A stretch of DNA of 64,000 nucleotides from Enterobacteriaceae bacterium (GTDB lineage Bacteria > Pseudomonadota > Gammaproteobacteria > Enterobacterales > Enterobacteriaceae), in NCBI GenBank assembly GCA_902363335.1, contig CABIZV010000003.1:95397-159396 (forward strand), given 5' to 3'. The translations under genes were made by a program, and so were the position numbers. Each line of letters opens with the position of its first letter. Position 1 is the first letter of the stretch. Below the pieces are notes generated by a model, which saw nothing but the letters and a program-made list of their open reading frames with translations, did not search any database and was not told the origin of the DNA. Positions 17,541-25,972 of the stretch are shown here, piece by piece.

Positions 17541-17935
17541 CGGGTCAGCTCGCCCAGTTCTTTGGCGTTGAACTCAATAATGCGCAGGCCGTACTTGTCG
17601 TTTAAGACAACCACTTCCGCTTTACCAAACGCAATGCCGTTCACTTTAATATCCAGCGGTTCGCCGGCCATTTTATCCAGCTCAATCACGGAATCGCTGT
17701 TCACCGTCATCAGTTCCGCCAGCGAAATATTCACGGAGGAGACTTCCAGCGTCAGGGTGACAGGGATACGGCTAAATAGGGCCATGCGACGAACGTCGGT
17801 TAACGGCGCGTTACGCATTTCTGGCTGCAAATCGAGGCGAATATTGCCCTCAACGGTTTCGTCCTGGGTCATATCGCTGAGGTTCAGGTCGTCCAGATCC
17901 AGGGACTGGCTCAGCTCATGTTGCAAATCACTCAT
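17537..17935 (-). CDS. lfiN: Lateral flagellar C-ring protein LfiN (FliN family)
   Basis: The 132-residue switch/C-ring subunit at the cytoplasmic base. An acidic N-terminal linker (~residues 1-45) is followed by the SpoA fold: RIPVTLTLEVSSVNISLAELMTVNSDSVIELDKMAGEPLDIKVNGIAFGKAEVVVLNDKYGLRI, typical of FliN. ATG 17935 has a GAGAAG SD and gives normal length (E. coli FliN is 137); the longer frame upstream lies inside lfiM. It overlaps lfiM by 8 bases. Confidence 0.94.
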   Translation of the reverse strand: MSDLQHELSQSLDLDDLNLSDMTQDETVEGNIRLDLQPEMRNAPLTDVRRMALFSRIPVTLTLEVSSVNISLAELMTVNSDSVIELDKMAGEPLDIKVNGIAFGKAEVVVLNDKYGLRIIEFNAKELGELTR

Positions 17936-18812
17936 ATTGCTTCTCGGTTGTCTTGTCATGGATATCGCACAAGAAAAGCTTGCTGCGATCTTCGGCGATA
18001 GCGGCTTCAAAAATTTGTTCTTTACCGATAAATACCGGCAAAGGTTCATTTATTGCGATAGGGATAATGTCCCCGGGTTTGATATCTGCAATCTGCGCGA
18101 CGGTCAGATTCAGGCTCGCCAGGCGGCCGGTGAGCGTCAACGGCAGACTATCGAACAGGCGTTCGATTTGCCCGGTGCTTAGGGTTGTGCTCTTTTCGAT
18201 GTCGCGCTCGAGGGCATCCGGCGTGCGTAAGGTCGCCAGCATCTGGTCAACATGGTGGTTGTCGAGCAGGATGGTGAAGCTGCCGTTGCTGTATCCTTCA
18301 AGCGTGAAGGTAATGCACCATGCCCACTGACTGATGACCGTGGAATAATCAACTTTAATATCCAGGTCTTCACCGAAGGTCTCTTTACAAATAGCCAGGG
18401 AAGTGAGCTCCTGGCCCAACTTACTTTTCAGGCGTTCTTCGGTTTTGGTGATCGGTAACGATTCGTCAGGCTCAATCTGGCTGCTGTCTTTGCTCAGGCC
18501 ATAATAATCATGAAGAATATTTAATAATAATATTCTATCGATAACAAAAGCGATATTCCCATAAGGCGTTGAGAATATTTGAGCATTCTTATAATTCTGA
18601 TCTATAGCAAAGCTCATAGATTCTAACGCGGCGTTAACACGTAGCTTCTTCAGAAAGTAAATGCTCAGACGTGCATCAAGGATGTCAAAGTTGTCGTTCA
18701 TTAACTTAGGCAGTTTATGCCATGGACGACCGAGTTTGCTGACATCAAGTTTAACCAGATCAGGAAGATTATCCTGATGATGGATTCTGATTCTCTGTGA
18801 AGCAGGGTACAT
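17928..18812 (-). CDS. lfiM: Lateral flagellar switch protein LfiM (FliM family)
   Basis: The 294-residue C-ring protein with a middle CheC-like domain and a C-terminal SpoA domain (LTGRLASLNLTVAQIADIKPGDIIPIAINEPLPVFIGKEQIFEA). E. coli FliM is 334 residues. The shorter N-terminus lacks an obvious LSQDEIDALL-type CheY-P binding segment. This agrees with the absence of chemotaxis genes and suggests a motor that does not switch through CheY; that is an inference. It is the first gene of the leftward export operon, facing a 516-base regulatory gap shared with lafK. Confidence 0.85.
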   Translation of the reverse strand: MYPASQRIRIHHQDNLPDLVKLDVSKLGRPWHKLPKLMNDNFDILDARLSIYFLKKLRVNAALESMSFAIDQNYKNAQIFSTPYGNIAFVIDRILLLNILHDYYGLSKDSSQIEPDESLPITKTEERLKSKLGQELTSLAICKETFGEDLDIKVDYSTVISQWAWCITFTLEGYSNGSFTILLDNHHVDQMLATLRTPDALERDIEKSTTLSTGQIERLFDSLPLTLTGRLASLNLTVAQIADIKPGDIIPIAINEPLPVFIGKEQIFEAAIAEDRSKLFLCDIHDKTTEKQYE

Positions 18813-18901
18813 GATTATTCCGGTTTGCTATAAATACCTGATGAGGCTATTGCCTGTGCTTTTGCTAACGGGCAATGGACACGAAATTATTTTCTGGTTG
18901 C

Positions 18902-18972
18902 ATTTGAGTTTTGAGTAAGTTGTGACGCTCTACTTCAACATCGAAGATTCTTCGTCGGTGGAAAACTCAAAT
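18902..18972. repeat. 11-bp inverted repeat with a 49-base loop upstream of lfiM
   Basis: ATTTGAGTTTT (18902-18912) and AAAACTCAAAT (18962-18972) are exact complements. The loop contains the small palindrome at 18942-18954. It lies about 90-160 bases upstream of the lfiM start. Confidence 0.7.
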
Positions 18973-19127
18973 ACCTTTTTATTCAGAGTGTGGATTAGAC
19001 CGTTATACCATGTTTATTGCAATAGACATTCGGTTATTAATCCATTATTTTTCCGCTGGATCACAGATTAATATCTATCGTAAAATCTTGATTTTTTTGA
19101 ATTAATGTTTTAATACGCATTAAAAAT

Positions 19128-19155
19128 GGGACAATTCTTAGCCGCTGGGTATACT
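19128..19155 (+). promoter_or_regulatory. Candidate sigma-70 promoter for lafK
   Basis: GGGACA (19128-19133) and TATACT (19150-19155) with a 16-base spacer. The -10 matches five of six consensus bases and the -35 four of six. A transcript starting near 19162 would carry the 17-bp inverted repeat in a leader of about 165 bases ahead of lafK. Inferred from sequence only. Confidence 0.4.
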
Positions 19156-19206
19156 AGGCAACGTATTTTCACGGAAGGATATTTTCCCCGTGCAGATATC
19201 GCAGTA

Positions 19207-19289
19207 TTAAATCTTTATTAGCGTTATAAATGTGCTTTAAACTCTCCATGTAGCAATGTGGGTTTATCGGGCCGCTAATAAAGATTTAA
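19207..19289. repeat. 17-bp perfect inverted repeat with a 49-base loop upstream of lafK
   Basis: ttaaatctttattagcg (19207-19223) and cgctaataaagatttaa (19273-19289) are exact complements, separated by exactly 49 bases. The right arm ends 39 bases before the lafK ATG. It could form a leader hairpin or serve as paired regulator sites. Confidence 0.8.
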
Positions 19290-19328
19290 CCTATTCTTCT
19301 ATTTGTTCTTTTTTACTGGTACTCCAAA

Positions 19329-20360
19329 ATGAGCATTATCATTGAACGTGAAGACTGTACTGGAAATAGTTTCGTGGCTGTTTCCCCTGCCAGCGTGGGC
19401 GTAATCTCATTAGCTCGTCGCGTTGCGAAATATAATGTTTCCGTATTGGTTACTGGCGAGACAGGAACAGGCAAGGAATGCGTTGCTAAATATATTCATG
19501 AACACGCTTGTGGCAGTGACGCTCCGTATGTCGGAGTGAACTGTGCGGCTATTCCAGAAAGCATGCTGGAAGCCGTTTTATTCGGATATGAAAAAGGTGC
19601 ATTCACCGGTGCGGTAGCCAGCGTGGCCGGTAAGTTTGAACAGGCAAACGGCGGAACGCTGCTGCTGGATGAAATTGGTGATATGCCGCTTTCATTACAG
19701 GCGAAGTTATTACGCGTGTTGCAGGAGCAGGAAGTCGAACGTTTGGGAAGCCATAAACGTATTCCCCTCGATATTCGTCTGGTGGCTTCTACCAATAAAG
19801 ACTTACAGGTAGAGATTGCTGAAGGTCGTTTCCGTCAGGATCTATTTTACCGTATTTCGGTGGTGCCTATTCACATTACCCCACTGCGTGAACGCAAGCA
19901 GGATATCTTGCCGCTGGTCCAGCGCTTTATCGCCAAATACCGCGCTTTCCATAAAGGTGATGTTCGTTTAAGCGACGACGCGCGAAACGCGCTGCTCGGC
20001 TATGACTGGCCGGGCAATGTGCGTGAACTGGAGAACGTTATCCAGCGCGGCATGATCCTTGGCAACGGTGACGAAATTAAAGCCGCAGACTTTGGTCTGG
20101 TGCCGCGCGTCCCGCTTCCTGAATCACCGGGCGTGGGCGTGATGCCTGCCTATCGGGAACAGGATGCGAGCAGCTCGGCGATTCGTGACGTCAAACTGCA
20201 CGGACGTCTGGCGGAATATCAGTACATCATCGATCTGCTTAAACGCCATCAAGGCAACAAATCGAAAACGGCGGAGTTCCTGGGCATTACGCCAAGAGCA
20301 CTGCGCTACCGCCTTGCGTCAATGCGTGACGAAGGCATTGATATTGAATGTTATTCCTGA
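19329..20360 (+). CDS. lafK: Sigma-54-dependent activator LafK of lateral flagella
   Basis: A 343-residue enhancer-binding protein that activates sigma-54 promoters of the middle lateral flagellar genes. The AAA+ domain (residues ~20-245) has Walker A GETGTGKE, the sigma-54 contact loop YEKGAFTGA, Walker B GGTLLLDEIGD and the arginine-finger region FRQDLFYRI. A Fis-type HTH closes the protein (HQGNKSKTAEFLGITPRALRYRL, ~300-325). There is no N-terminal receiver or sensor domain: the AAA+ domain starts almost at residue 15. Its targets are probably the -24/-12 promoters before lfgB and lafB. It is the first gene of the lfiE-J operon. Confidence 0.93.
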   Translation: MSIIIEREDCTGNSFVAVSPASVGVISLARRVAKYNVSVLVTGETGTGKECVAKYIHEHACGSDAPYVGVNCAAIPESMLEAVLFGYEKGAFTGAVASVAGKFEQANGGTLLLDEIGDMPLSLQAKLLRVLQEQEVERLGSHKRIPLDIRLVASTNKDLQVEIAEGRFRQDLFYRISVVPIHITPLRERKQDILPLVQRFIAKYRAFHKGDVRLSDDARNALLGYDWPGNVRELENVIQRGMILGNGDEIKAADFGLVPRVPLPESPGVGVMPAYREQDASSSAIRDVKLHGRLAEYQYIIDLLKRHQGNKSKTAEFLGITPRALRYRLASMRDEGIDIECYS

Positions 20361-20379
20361 GGCCAGGAAGGAAAAAATC

Positions 20380-20748
20380 ATGGAAAAAATAGCTGCCGCA
20401 GGTATTAACACCGCGCAACAGGCGCTGCTCAGCCGGATGGAGCAGACAGCCATGCTGGCTTCTGCTGGGTCGATTAACGCAGCAACGGAGATTGCTCCAG
20501 CAAACGGTGCCTTTACCCGCACGGCGCCGGTCTCTTTTTCCAGCGTACTGAATAACGCCATCAACAACGTTGATGCGTTACAGCACAGCGCAGGGGCAAA
20601 ACAGACCGCCATAGATATGGGTCAGAGCGACGATTTAGCCGGCGCAATGATTGAGAGTCAGAAAGCCAGTGTGGCCTTCTCGGCGATGATGCAGGTGCGC
20701 AATAAGCTCAATAGCGCGCTGGACGAAGTGATGAATATTTCGCTGTAA
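20380..20748 (+). CDS. lfiE: Lateral flagellar MS-ring/rod junction protein LfiE (FliE family)
   Basis: The 122-residue adaptor linking the MS ring to the rod. The C-terminal half (SFSSVLNNAINNVDALQHSAGAKQTAIDMGQSDDLAGAMIESQKASVAFSAMMQVRNKLNSALDEVMNISL) carries the typical FliE pattern with the QKASVAF...VRNKL signature. ATG 20380 has an AGGAAGG SD 20 bases after lafK. It is slightly longer than E. coli FliE (104). Confidence 0.93.
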   Translation: MEKIAAAGINTAQQALLSRMEQTAMLASAGSINAATEIAPANGAFTRTAPVSFSSVLNNAINNVDALQHSAGAKQTAIDMGQSDDLAGAMIESQKASVAFSAMMQVRNKLNSALDEVMNISL

Positions 20749-20758
20749 GGTCTGTACC

Positions 20759-22450
20759 GTGTTAAACAAAATCAAAGATCGTCTTCCTGCCCTCCCTGTT
20801 CCTGCTGGCGCGATGAATCCTAAGCTGCTGATGATTGTCGGCGGCGTGGTGCTCGCGCTGGCTATTGTGGCATCGCTTTGGAAAAGCAATCAGGGCTACG
20901 TGGCGCTGTACGGCGCGCAGGAAAGTATCCCTGTCTCCCAGGTCGTTGAAGTCCTCGGGGCGGAGAATATCGCCTACCGTATCAATCCTGATAACGGTCA
21001 GGTGCTGGTCACCGAAAATACCCTCTCTCGGGCGCGTATGGCGCTGGCGGCGAAAGGCATTAGCGCCGCCATGCCGGATGGCTACGAGCTTATGGATAAA
21101 GAAGAGATGCTCGGCAGCAGCCAGTTTATTCAGAACGTGCGTTATAAGCGCAGTCTGGAAGGCGAGCTGGCGAAGAGCATTATGGCGCTAAACCCGGTCG
21201 AGCACGCTCGTGTGCACCTGGGGCTTAGCGAATCCAGCTCCTTTGTCCTGACCAATAAGCCTAACAGCAGCGCCTCTGTCGTGGTGCAACTGCGCTCCGG
21301 CAAGCAATTAGATGAGCAGCAAGTTGCCTCCATTGTGCAGCTGGTTTCCGGTTCTGTACCGGGGATGACGCCGGCGAGCGTGCGCGTAGTCGATCAGATG
21401 GGGAACTTACTGTCTGACGGCGTGGCGGGCCCGGACGGCACCATGGCGAGTAAACGCATGGGCGACGATGTGGTGCAGCGTATCCGCGAAGACACCAGCA
21501 AAAATATCGCCAGCCTGCTGACCTCACTGGTAGGGGCCGGTAATTACCGTATTAGCGTGGCGCCCACCGTTGATTTAAGCCGTGTGGAAGAGACTCAGGA
21601 ACGCCTGGGGAAAGATCCGCGCGTCAGCGATGAGCAGCTTAGCCAGGAAAATACCACCAATGAAATGGCCTTTGGTATTCCGGGCTCTCTGAGTAACCGC
21701 CCGGTCAATCAGAATCCGCAGGCGGCGGCCGCACAGGCAGCAGGTGCCGATCCGGCGGCTGCGGCGGCAAACACAGCGACCACCAATACCAGCGATCCGC
21801 GTTCTTTGATGAATCGTACTCAGGAACAGCGCAAATACGCGTTCGACCGCGATATCCGCCACATCCGTCACCCTGGCTACAAGCTTGAGAAGATGAGCGT
21901 GGCCGTGGCGCTGAACCAGACGGCTCCGGCTTTAGCCAATATTACGCCAACGCAACTGACCTCAATTACGCGTCTGGTGGAGAGCGCCGCCGGAATCGAT
22001 AAACAACGTGGCGATGCGCTGACGCTTGATGTGCTGGCCTTCACGGTGCCGGTGGCAGATAGCGTGCTGAATGAGAAATGGTGGAAAGACCCGGATATGC
22101 AGTACTGGGGGCAAAGCGGCGGTATTGGCCTGCTGGCATTGCTGACCCTGCTGTTTGGCGTGCGTCCGTTAGCGCAACGCATTGGCCGTCGTGAACGCAT
22201 TGTTAAGGATGCAGGCCAGCGTGACCAGAATCTGCTGTCCGATGACACCACGGTGATGGAGGACGAACTGTCCAGCCTGCCGAAAGTTGGCTTTAACAAT
22301 AATGATGAGCTGCTGCCGCCGCAAAGTTCCGGTCTGGAAACCAAAGTGGAGTACCTCCAGATTCTGGCCCAGAGCGAAACCGAACGCGTCGCAGATGTTC
22401 TGAAACAATGGATCAACAGCAATGACCGAAGCAACAGCAAACAGGACTAA
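20759..22450 (+). CDS. lfiF: Lateral flagellar MS-ring protein LfiF (FliF family)
   Basis: The 563-residue inner-membrane ring on which the basal body and C-ring assemble. One helix lies near residues 22-44 and a second near 450-470. The YscJ-like ring domains sit between (LYGAQESIPVSQVVEVL..., ...RVHLGLSESSSFVLTNKPNSSASVVVQL). The cytoplasmic tail ending VADVLKQWINSND is the FliG-binding segment. A low-complexity alanine-rich insert (residues ~320-340) is typical of FliF variable loops. The start is GTG 20759. It overlaps lfiG by 29 bases. Confidence 0.95.
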   Translation: MLNKIKDRLPALPVPAGAMNPKLLMIVGGVVLALAIVASLWKSNQGYVALYGAQESIPVSQVVEVLGAENIAYRINPDNGQVLVTENTLSRARMALAAKGISAAMPDGYELMDKEEMLGSSQFIQNVRYKRSLEGELAKSIMALNPVEHARVHLGLSESSSFVLTNKPNSSASVVVQLRSGKQLDEQQVASIVQLVSGSVPGMTPASVRVVDQMGNLLSDGVAGPDGTMASKRMGDDVVQRIREDTSKNIASLLTSLVGAGNYRISVAPTVDLSRVEETQERLGKDPRVSDEQLSQENTTNEMAFGIPGSLSNRPVNQNPQAAAAQAAGADPAAAAANTATTNTSDPRSLMNRTQEQRKYAFDRDIRHIRHPGYKLEKMSVAVALNQTAPALANITPTQLTSITRLVESAAGIDKQRGDALTLDVLAFTVPVADSVLNEKWWKDPDMQYWGQSGGIGLLALLTLLFGVRPLAQRIGRRERIVKDAGQRDQNLLSDDTTVMEDELSSLPKVGFNNNDELLPPQSSGLETKVEYLQILAQSETERVADVLKQWINSNDRSNSKQD

Positions 22451-23450
22451 TAATGCCAGCAGCAGCCGCAGCCGCCTGGAGCAGGCGGCGATCCTGCTGC
22501 TAAGCGTGGGTGAAGAGGCGGCCGCACAGGTCATGCAAAAACTCAACCGCGAAGAAGTGGTGCTACTGAGCGAAACCATGGCGCGTTTGCATGACGTGAA
22601 GGTGAATCAAGCGCGTCAGGCGATGAATAACTTTTTCTCTGACTACAGCGAACAAAGTGGCATCAACGGCGCATCGCGTTCGTACCTGCGAAGTATTCTG
22701 GAAAAAGCGCTGGGCAGTGAAATTGCGCGTAGCGTGATTAATGGCATCTACGGCGATGAAATTCGCTACCGCATGGCGCGCCTTCAGTGGGTAGATACGC
22801 CGCAGCTGGCGGCATTGATTGAGCAAGAACACCTGCAATTGCAGGCGGTGTTCCTTGCCTTCCTGCCGCCGGATATCGCCGCCAGCGTGCTGAGCGTGCT
22901 GCCGCGCGAGCGCCAGGATGAAATCATCTACCGCATTGCCCGTCTGGACGACATCAACCGTGATGTGATTGACGAGCTGGATCGCTTAATTGACCGCGGA
23001 ATTGCTGTGCTCTCCGAACACGGTTCGAAGGTGGTGGGCATCAAGCACGCTGCCAATATCGTCAACCGTATTCCTAGCAACCAGCAGGAGCTGCTGGATC
23101 AGCTGCGCGAACGTGATGAGAGCGTGGTGGACGATCTGCAGGACGAAATGTACGAATTCTTTATCCTCAGTCGCCAGACGCCGATGACGTTGCAGCGCCT
23201 GATGGATGAAGTGCCGATCGACGAGTGGGCCGTGGCGCTGAAAGGCACCGAGCCGGTCTTGCGTCAGGCAATTTTCAACGTGATGCCAAAGCGCCAGGTG
23301 ACCTTACTGCAAAGCACAACCAGCCGCCTGGGGCCGGTTCCTGTCAGCCGCATTGAGCAGGTGCGTAAAGAGATTATGCAGACCCTGCGCCAACTGGTTG
23401 ATGAAGGTGAAATTCAGGTGCAGCTGTTCGCAGAGCAGACGGTGGAATAA
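22422..23450 (+). CDS. lfiG: Lateral flagellar motor switch protein LfiG (FliG family)
   Basis: The 342-residue rotor protein that binds the MS ring, the C-ring and the stator. N-terminal, middle (EHGSKVVGIKHAANIVNRI, about residues 200-220) and C-terminal torque domains are in the usual order. The charged torque helix (DEVPIDEWAVALKGTEPVLRQAIFNVMPKRQ, ~270-300) contains acidic and basic positions expected for LafT contact. Length matches E. coli FliG (331). Confidence 0.95.
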   Translation: MTEATANRTNNASSSRSRLEQAAILLLSVGEEAAAQVMQKLNREEVVLLSETMARLHDVKVNQARQAMNNFFSDYSEQSGINGASRSYLRSILEKALGSEIARSVINGIYGDEIRYRMARLQWVDTPQLAALIEQEHLQLQAVFLAFLPPDIAASVLSVLPRERQDEIIYRIARLDDINRDVIDELDRLIDRGIAVLSEHGSKVVGIKHAANIVNRIPSNQQELLDQLRERDESVVDDLQDEMYEFFILSRQTPMTLQRLMDEVPIDEWAVALKGTEPVLRQAIFNVMPKRQVTLLQSTTSRLGPVPVSRIEQVRKEIMQTLRQLVDEGEIQVQLFAEQTVE

Positions 23451-23452
23451 CC

Positions 23453-24211
23453 ATGTTTAAGAAACGGAGCTTTCCGCTGGATGCGCTGACCTCTCGCCGT
23501 CAGGCGGTGGTCAAACCGCGGTTGCATCAATTCCCGCCGTTACGCAAGCGTAGGGCGACCTCTCATGTTCAGGCCAACGATGACGCCGTGGCGACTGCCG
23601 ATCCTGCGGCCTATCAGCAGCAACTGGAGGAAGGCTTTCGCGAAGGCGTGAACCAGGGCTTTGCCCAGGGGATGAGCGAAGGGAAGGAAGAAGGCTACCA
23701 GGAAGGCGTACGTCTTGGCTTTGATGAAGGCATGCGTAAGGGGCTTGCGGAAGGTAAACAGCAGGCGCGCCAGCAGTTCCTCGAAGCTGCCGCCCCGTTT
23801 GAGCGCGTGACCGCCGATGTGCAGAGCTTCCTTGAAAGCTATGAACAGCGCCGCCGGGAAGAGCTGATGCAATTGGTGGAAAAAGTGACCCGCCAGGTGA
23901 TTCGTTGCGAACTGGCGCTGCATCCGACCCAGCTTCTGGCACTGGTGGATGAAGCGTTGACCAGTTTGCCGCAGCCGCCGGAGCAGATCCGCGTACTGCT
24001 GAATGCCGAAGAGTACCGTCGTATCAATGAAGCCGAGCCGGAGAAAGCCCGTGAATGGGGTCTGGCTGCCGACCCAGCGCTGGAGCCGGGCGAGTGCCGT
24101 GTGGTGACGGATACCACGGAAATGGACGTGGGTTGCCAGCATCGCCTCGACCAGTGCGTTGCCGTATTAAAAGATAATCTGCTGCCGGAAGCGGTCCATG
24201 AGCAACCTTGA
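23453..24211 (+). CDS. lfiH: Lateral flagellar export regulator LfiH (FliH family)
   Basis: The 252-residue stator/inhibitor of the export ATPase LfiI. The centre has the repeated G-x-x-x-G heptads diagnostic of FliH (EGFREGVNQGFAQGMSEGKEEGYQEGVRLGFDEGMRKGLAEGKQ, residues ~63-106), followed by a coiled coil and the V1/V-ATPase E-subunit-like C-domain. It starts two bases after lfiG and overlaps lfiI by 14 bases. Confidence 0.94.
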   Translation: MFKKRSFPLDALTSRRQAVVKPRLHQFPPLRKRRATSHVQANDDAVATADPAAYQQQLEEGFREGVNQGFAQGMSEGKEEGYQEGVRLGFDEGMRKGLAEGKQQARQQFLEAAAPFERVTADVQSFLESYEQRRREELMQLVEKVTRQVIRCELALHPTQLLALVDEALTSLPQPPEQIRVLLNAEEYRRINEAEPEKAREWGLAADPALEPGECRVVTDTTEMDVGCQHRLDQCVAVLKDNLLPEAVHEQP

Positions 24212-25517
24212 TTTCGAACAGGCGCTGCGCTCGATTGAGCATATCGATCTCGCCCGCGTGGCCGGGCGTCTGGTGCGCGTCAACGGTATCCTGCTGGAGT
24301 GCGTGGGTTGCCGTCTGGCGATAGGCCAGATGTGTCACGTCGAGAGTATTGACCAGGAGATGATAGAAGCACAGGTAGTAGGCTTTGACCGTGAAGTGAC
24401 CTACCTGATGCCGTTCAAGCAGCCGTCAGGTCTGATTGCGGGCGCGCGCGTCTTTCCCGCGGCCAAAAGTGAAGGCGTAATGATTGGCGATCGCTGGCTG
24501 GGGCGCGTCGTGAACGGCCTCGGCGAGCCGCTTGACGACAAAGGCAAACTGGGCGGTGAAACGCTATTGCCCCAGCAATTGCCGCAGGTTCATCCGCTCA
24601 AACGCCAGCCGGTGGAAGCCCCGCTGGATGTGGGCGTGCGTGCGATTAACGGCCTGCTCACCATTGGTAAAGGCCAGCGCGTGGGGCTGATGGCGGGCAG
24701 CGGCGTGGGTAAAAGCGTGCTGCTTGGCATGATCACCCGCTACACCCAGGCTGAAGTGGTGGTAGTAGGGCTTATCGGCGAACGTGGCCGCGAAGTTAAA
24801 GAATTTATCGACAATTCGCTACAGGCTGAGGGGCTGGCGAAATCGGTGATTGTGGCGGCACCGGCGGACGAATCGCCGCTGATGCGTATTAAGGCTACTG
24901 AGCTTTGCCACACCATTGCCAGCTACTACCGCGATAAAGGCAAAGATGTGCTGCTGCTGGTCGATTCGCTGACCCGTTATGCCATGGCGCAGCGTGAAAT
25001 TGCGCTGTCGCTGGGTGAACCGCCCGCCACCAAAGGCTATCCGCCTTCGGCGTTCAGCATGATCCCCCGTCTTGTAGAGAGCGCGGGCAACAGCGAAAGC
25101 ACAGGATCGATGACCGCCATCTATACCGTACTGGCGGAAGGTGACGATCAGCAGGATCCGATCGTTGACTGCGCGCGTGCGGTGCTCGACGGTCATATCG
25201 TTCTGTCACGCCATCTGGCGGAATCAGGACACTATCCGGCCATTGATATTGGCCAGTCTATCAGCCGTTGTATGAGCCAGGTTACCGATCGTGAACATCA
25301 GCTTGCCGCGCGAACGCTTAAACAGCTGTATGCCGAATACCAAAGCATTAAACCGTTGATCCCGCTGGGAGGGTACGTTGCCGGGGCCGATCCGCTGGCC
25401 GATAGAGCCGTGCGTCTTTCTCCTGCCATCACGCAGTTCTTACAGCAGGAAGTGCGCGATGCAGCCCTCATGGACGCGACCGTCACCGACCTATGCACAC
25501 TGGCGAAAGCAGGGTAA
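24198..25517 (+). CDS. lfiI: Lateral flagellar export ATPase LfiI (FliI family)
   Basis: The 439-residue cytoplasmic F1-beta-like ATPase that energises export. Walker A is GLMAGSGVGKSVLLG (residues ~157-171). The catalytic glutamate/arginine region is GLIGERGREVKEF (~191-203). Walker B is DVLLLVDSLTRYAMAQRE (~250-267). The YPPSAFSMIPRLVESAGN signature follows. E. coli FliI has 457 residues. It forms a coupled unit with lfiH and lfiJ. Confidence 0.96.
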   Translation: MSNLDFEQALRSIEHIDLARVAGRLVRVNGILLECVGCRLAIGQMCHVESIDQEMIEAQVVGFDREVTYLMPFKQPSGLIAGARVFPAAKSEGVMIGDRWLGRVVNGLGEPLDDKGKLGGETLLPQQLPQVHPLKRQPVEAPLDVGVRAINGLLTIGKGQRVGLMAGSGVGKSVLLGMITRYTQAEVVVVGLIGERGREVKEFIDNSLQAEGLAKSVIVAAPADESPLMRIKATELCHTIASYYRDKGKDVLLLVDSLTRYAMAQREIALSLGEPPATKGYPPSAFSMIPRLVESAGNSESTGSMTAIYTVLAEGDDQQDPIVDCARAVLDGHIVLSRHLAESGHYPAIDIGQSISRCMSQVTDREHQLAARTLKQLYAEYQSIKPLIPLGGYVAGADPLADRAVRLSPAITQFLQQEVRDAALMDATVTDLCTLAKAG

Positions 25518-25523
25518 TACGCG

Positions 25524-25970
25524 ATGAGTAAATTGATATCGACACTGGAGCAGCTTCATCTGCTACGCCACCGCGCGGTGGATGATTTAAGCCTCAAGCT
25601 GGCGACGCAAAAGCAGGTTTGTCAGCGTTTTGAAAAAAATATTGATGCGCTAACGTCGCTTGCCACCGGCCTTGTAACGCAAAGCGCCAATAGCGCGGCG
25701 ATGATGATTAACCAGTCGAAATATAAACACAATATTCAGCGTGTTATCGATTGGCAGAAGCAGGAGCAAGCGCTGGCGCATCTCGAAGCGCAAAAGATTC
25801 AGGGTAACCTGCTGGCCGAGTCCCGGCGGGAAAAAAGCCTTGAGCTGGTGCTTGAGGCCAAACGTAGCGACCGCCGGATGGAAATGAACCGCCGTGAGCA
25901 AAAAATGACTGACTCTATCTCCGCCCAATGCTGGCTGCGCCAACAGCAGGCCGCAGCCCGCCAACGATAA
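25524..25970 (+). CDS. lfiJ: Lateral flagellar export chaperone-escort LfiJ (FliJ family)
   Basis: A 148-residue, almost entirely helical coiled-coil protein, the gamma-subunit-like stalk of the export ATPase. Composition (Lys/Arg/Gln/Glu/Leu), length (E. coli FliJ 147) and position after lfiI identify it; there is no motif beyond the heptads (RREKSLELVLEAKRSDRRMEMNRREQK). It ends the conserved lafK-lfiJ block; the inserted glycan island starts 3-6 bases later. Confidence 0.88.
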   Translation: MSKLISTLEQLHLLRHRAVDDLSLKLATQKQVCQRFEKNIDALTSLATGLVTQSANSAAMMINQSKYKHNIQRVIDWQKQEQALAHLEAQKIQGNLLAESRREKSLELVLEAKRSDRRMEMNRREQKMTDSISAQCWLRQQQAAARQR

Positions 25971-25972
25971 AG

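Larger units (their letters stand above)
18813..19328. other. Divergent control region between lfiM and lafK
   Basis: 516 bases, AT-rich and without a coding frame I can support. It holds two long inverted repeats, a candidate sigma-70 promoter reading toward lafK and a small palindrome cgaag-att-cttcg at 18942-18954. I found no sigma-54 -24/-12 pair on either strand, in contrast to the lfgB and lafB promoters. The gap must contain the top-level promoters of both early operons. Confidence 0.7.

Noticed and set aside
12515..18812. Virulence-type (injectisome) type III secretion operon
   Set aside because: The export genes are followed by rod, hook, flagellin and stator genes, and the sequences match flagellar families; no secretin or needle gene is present.
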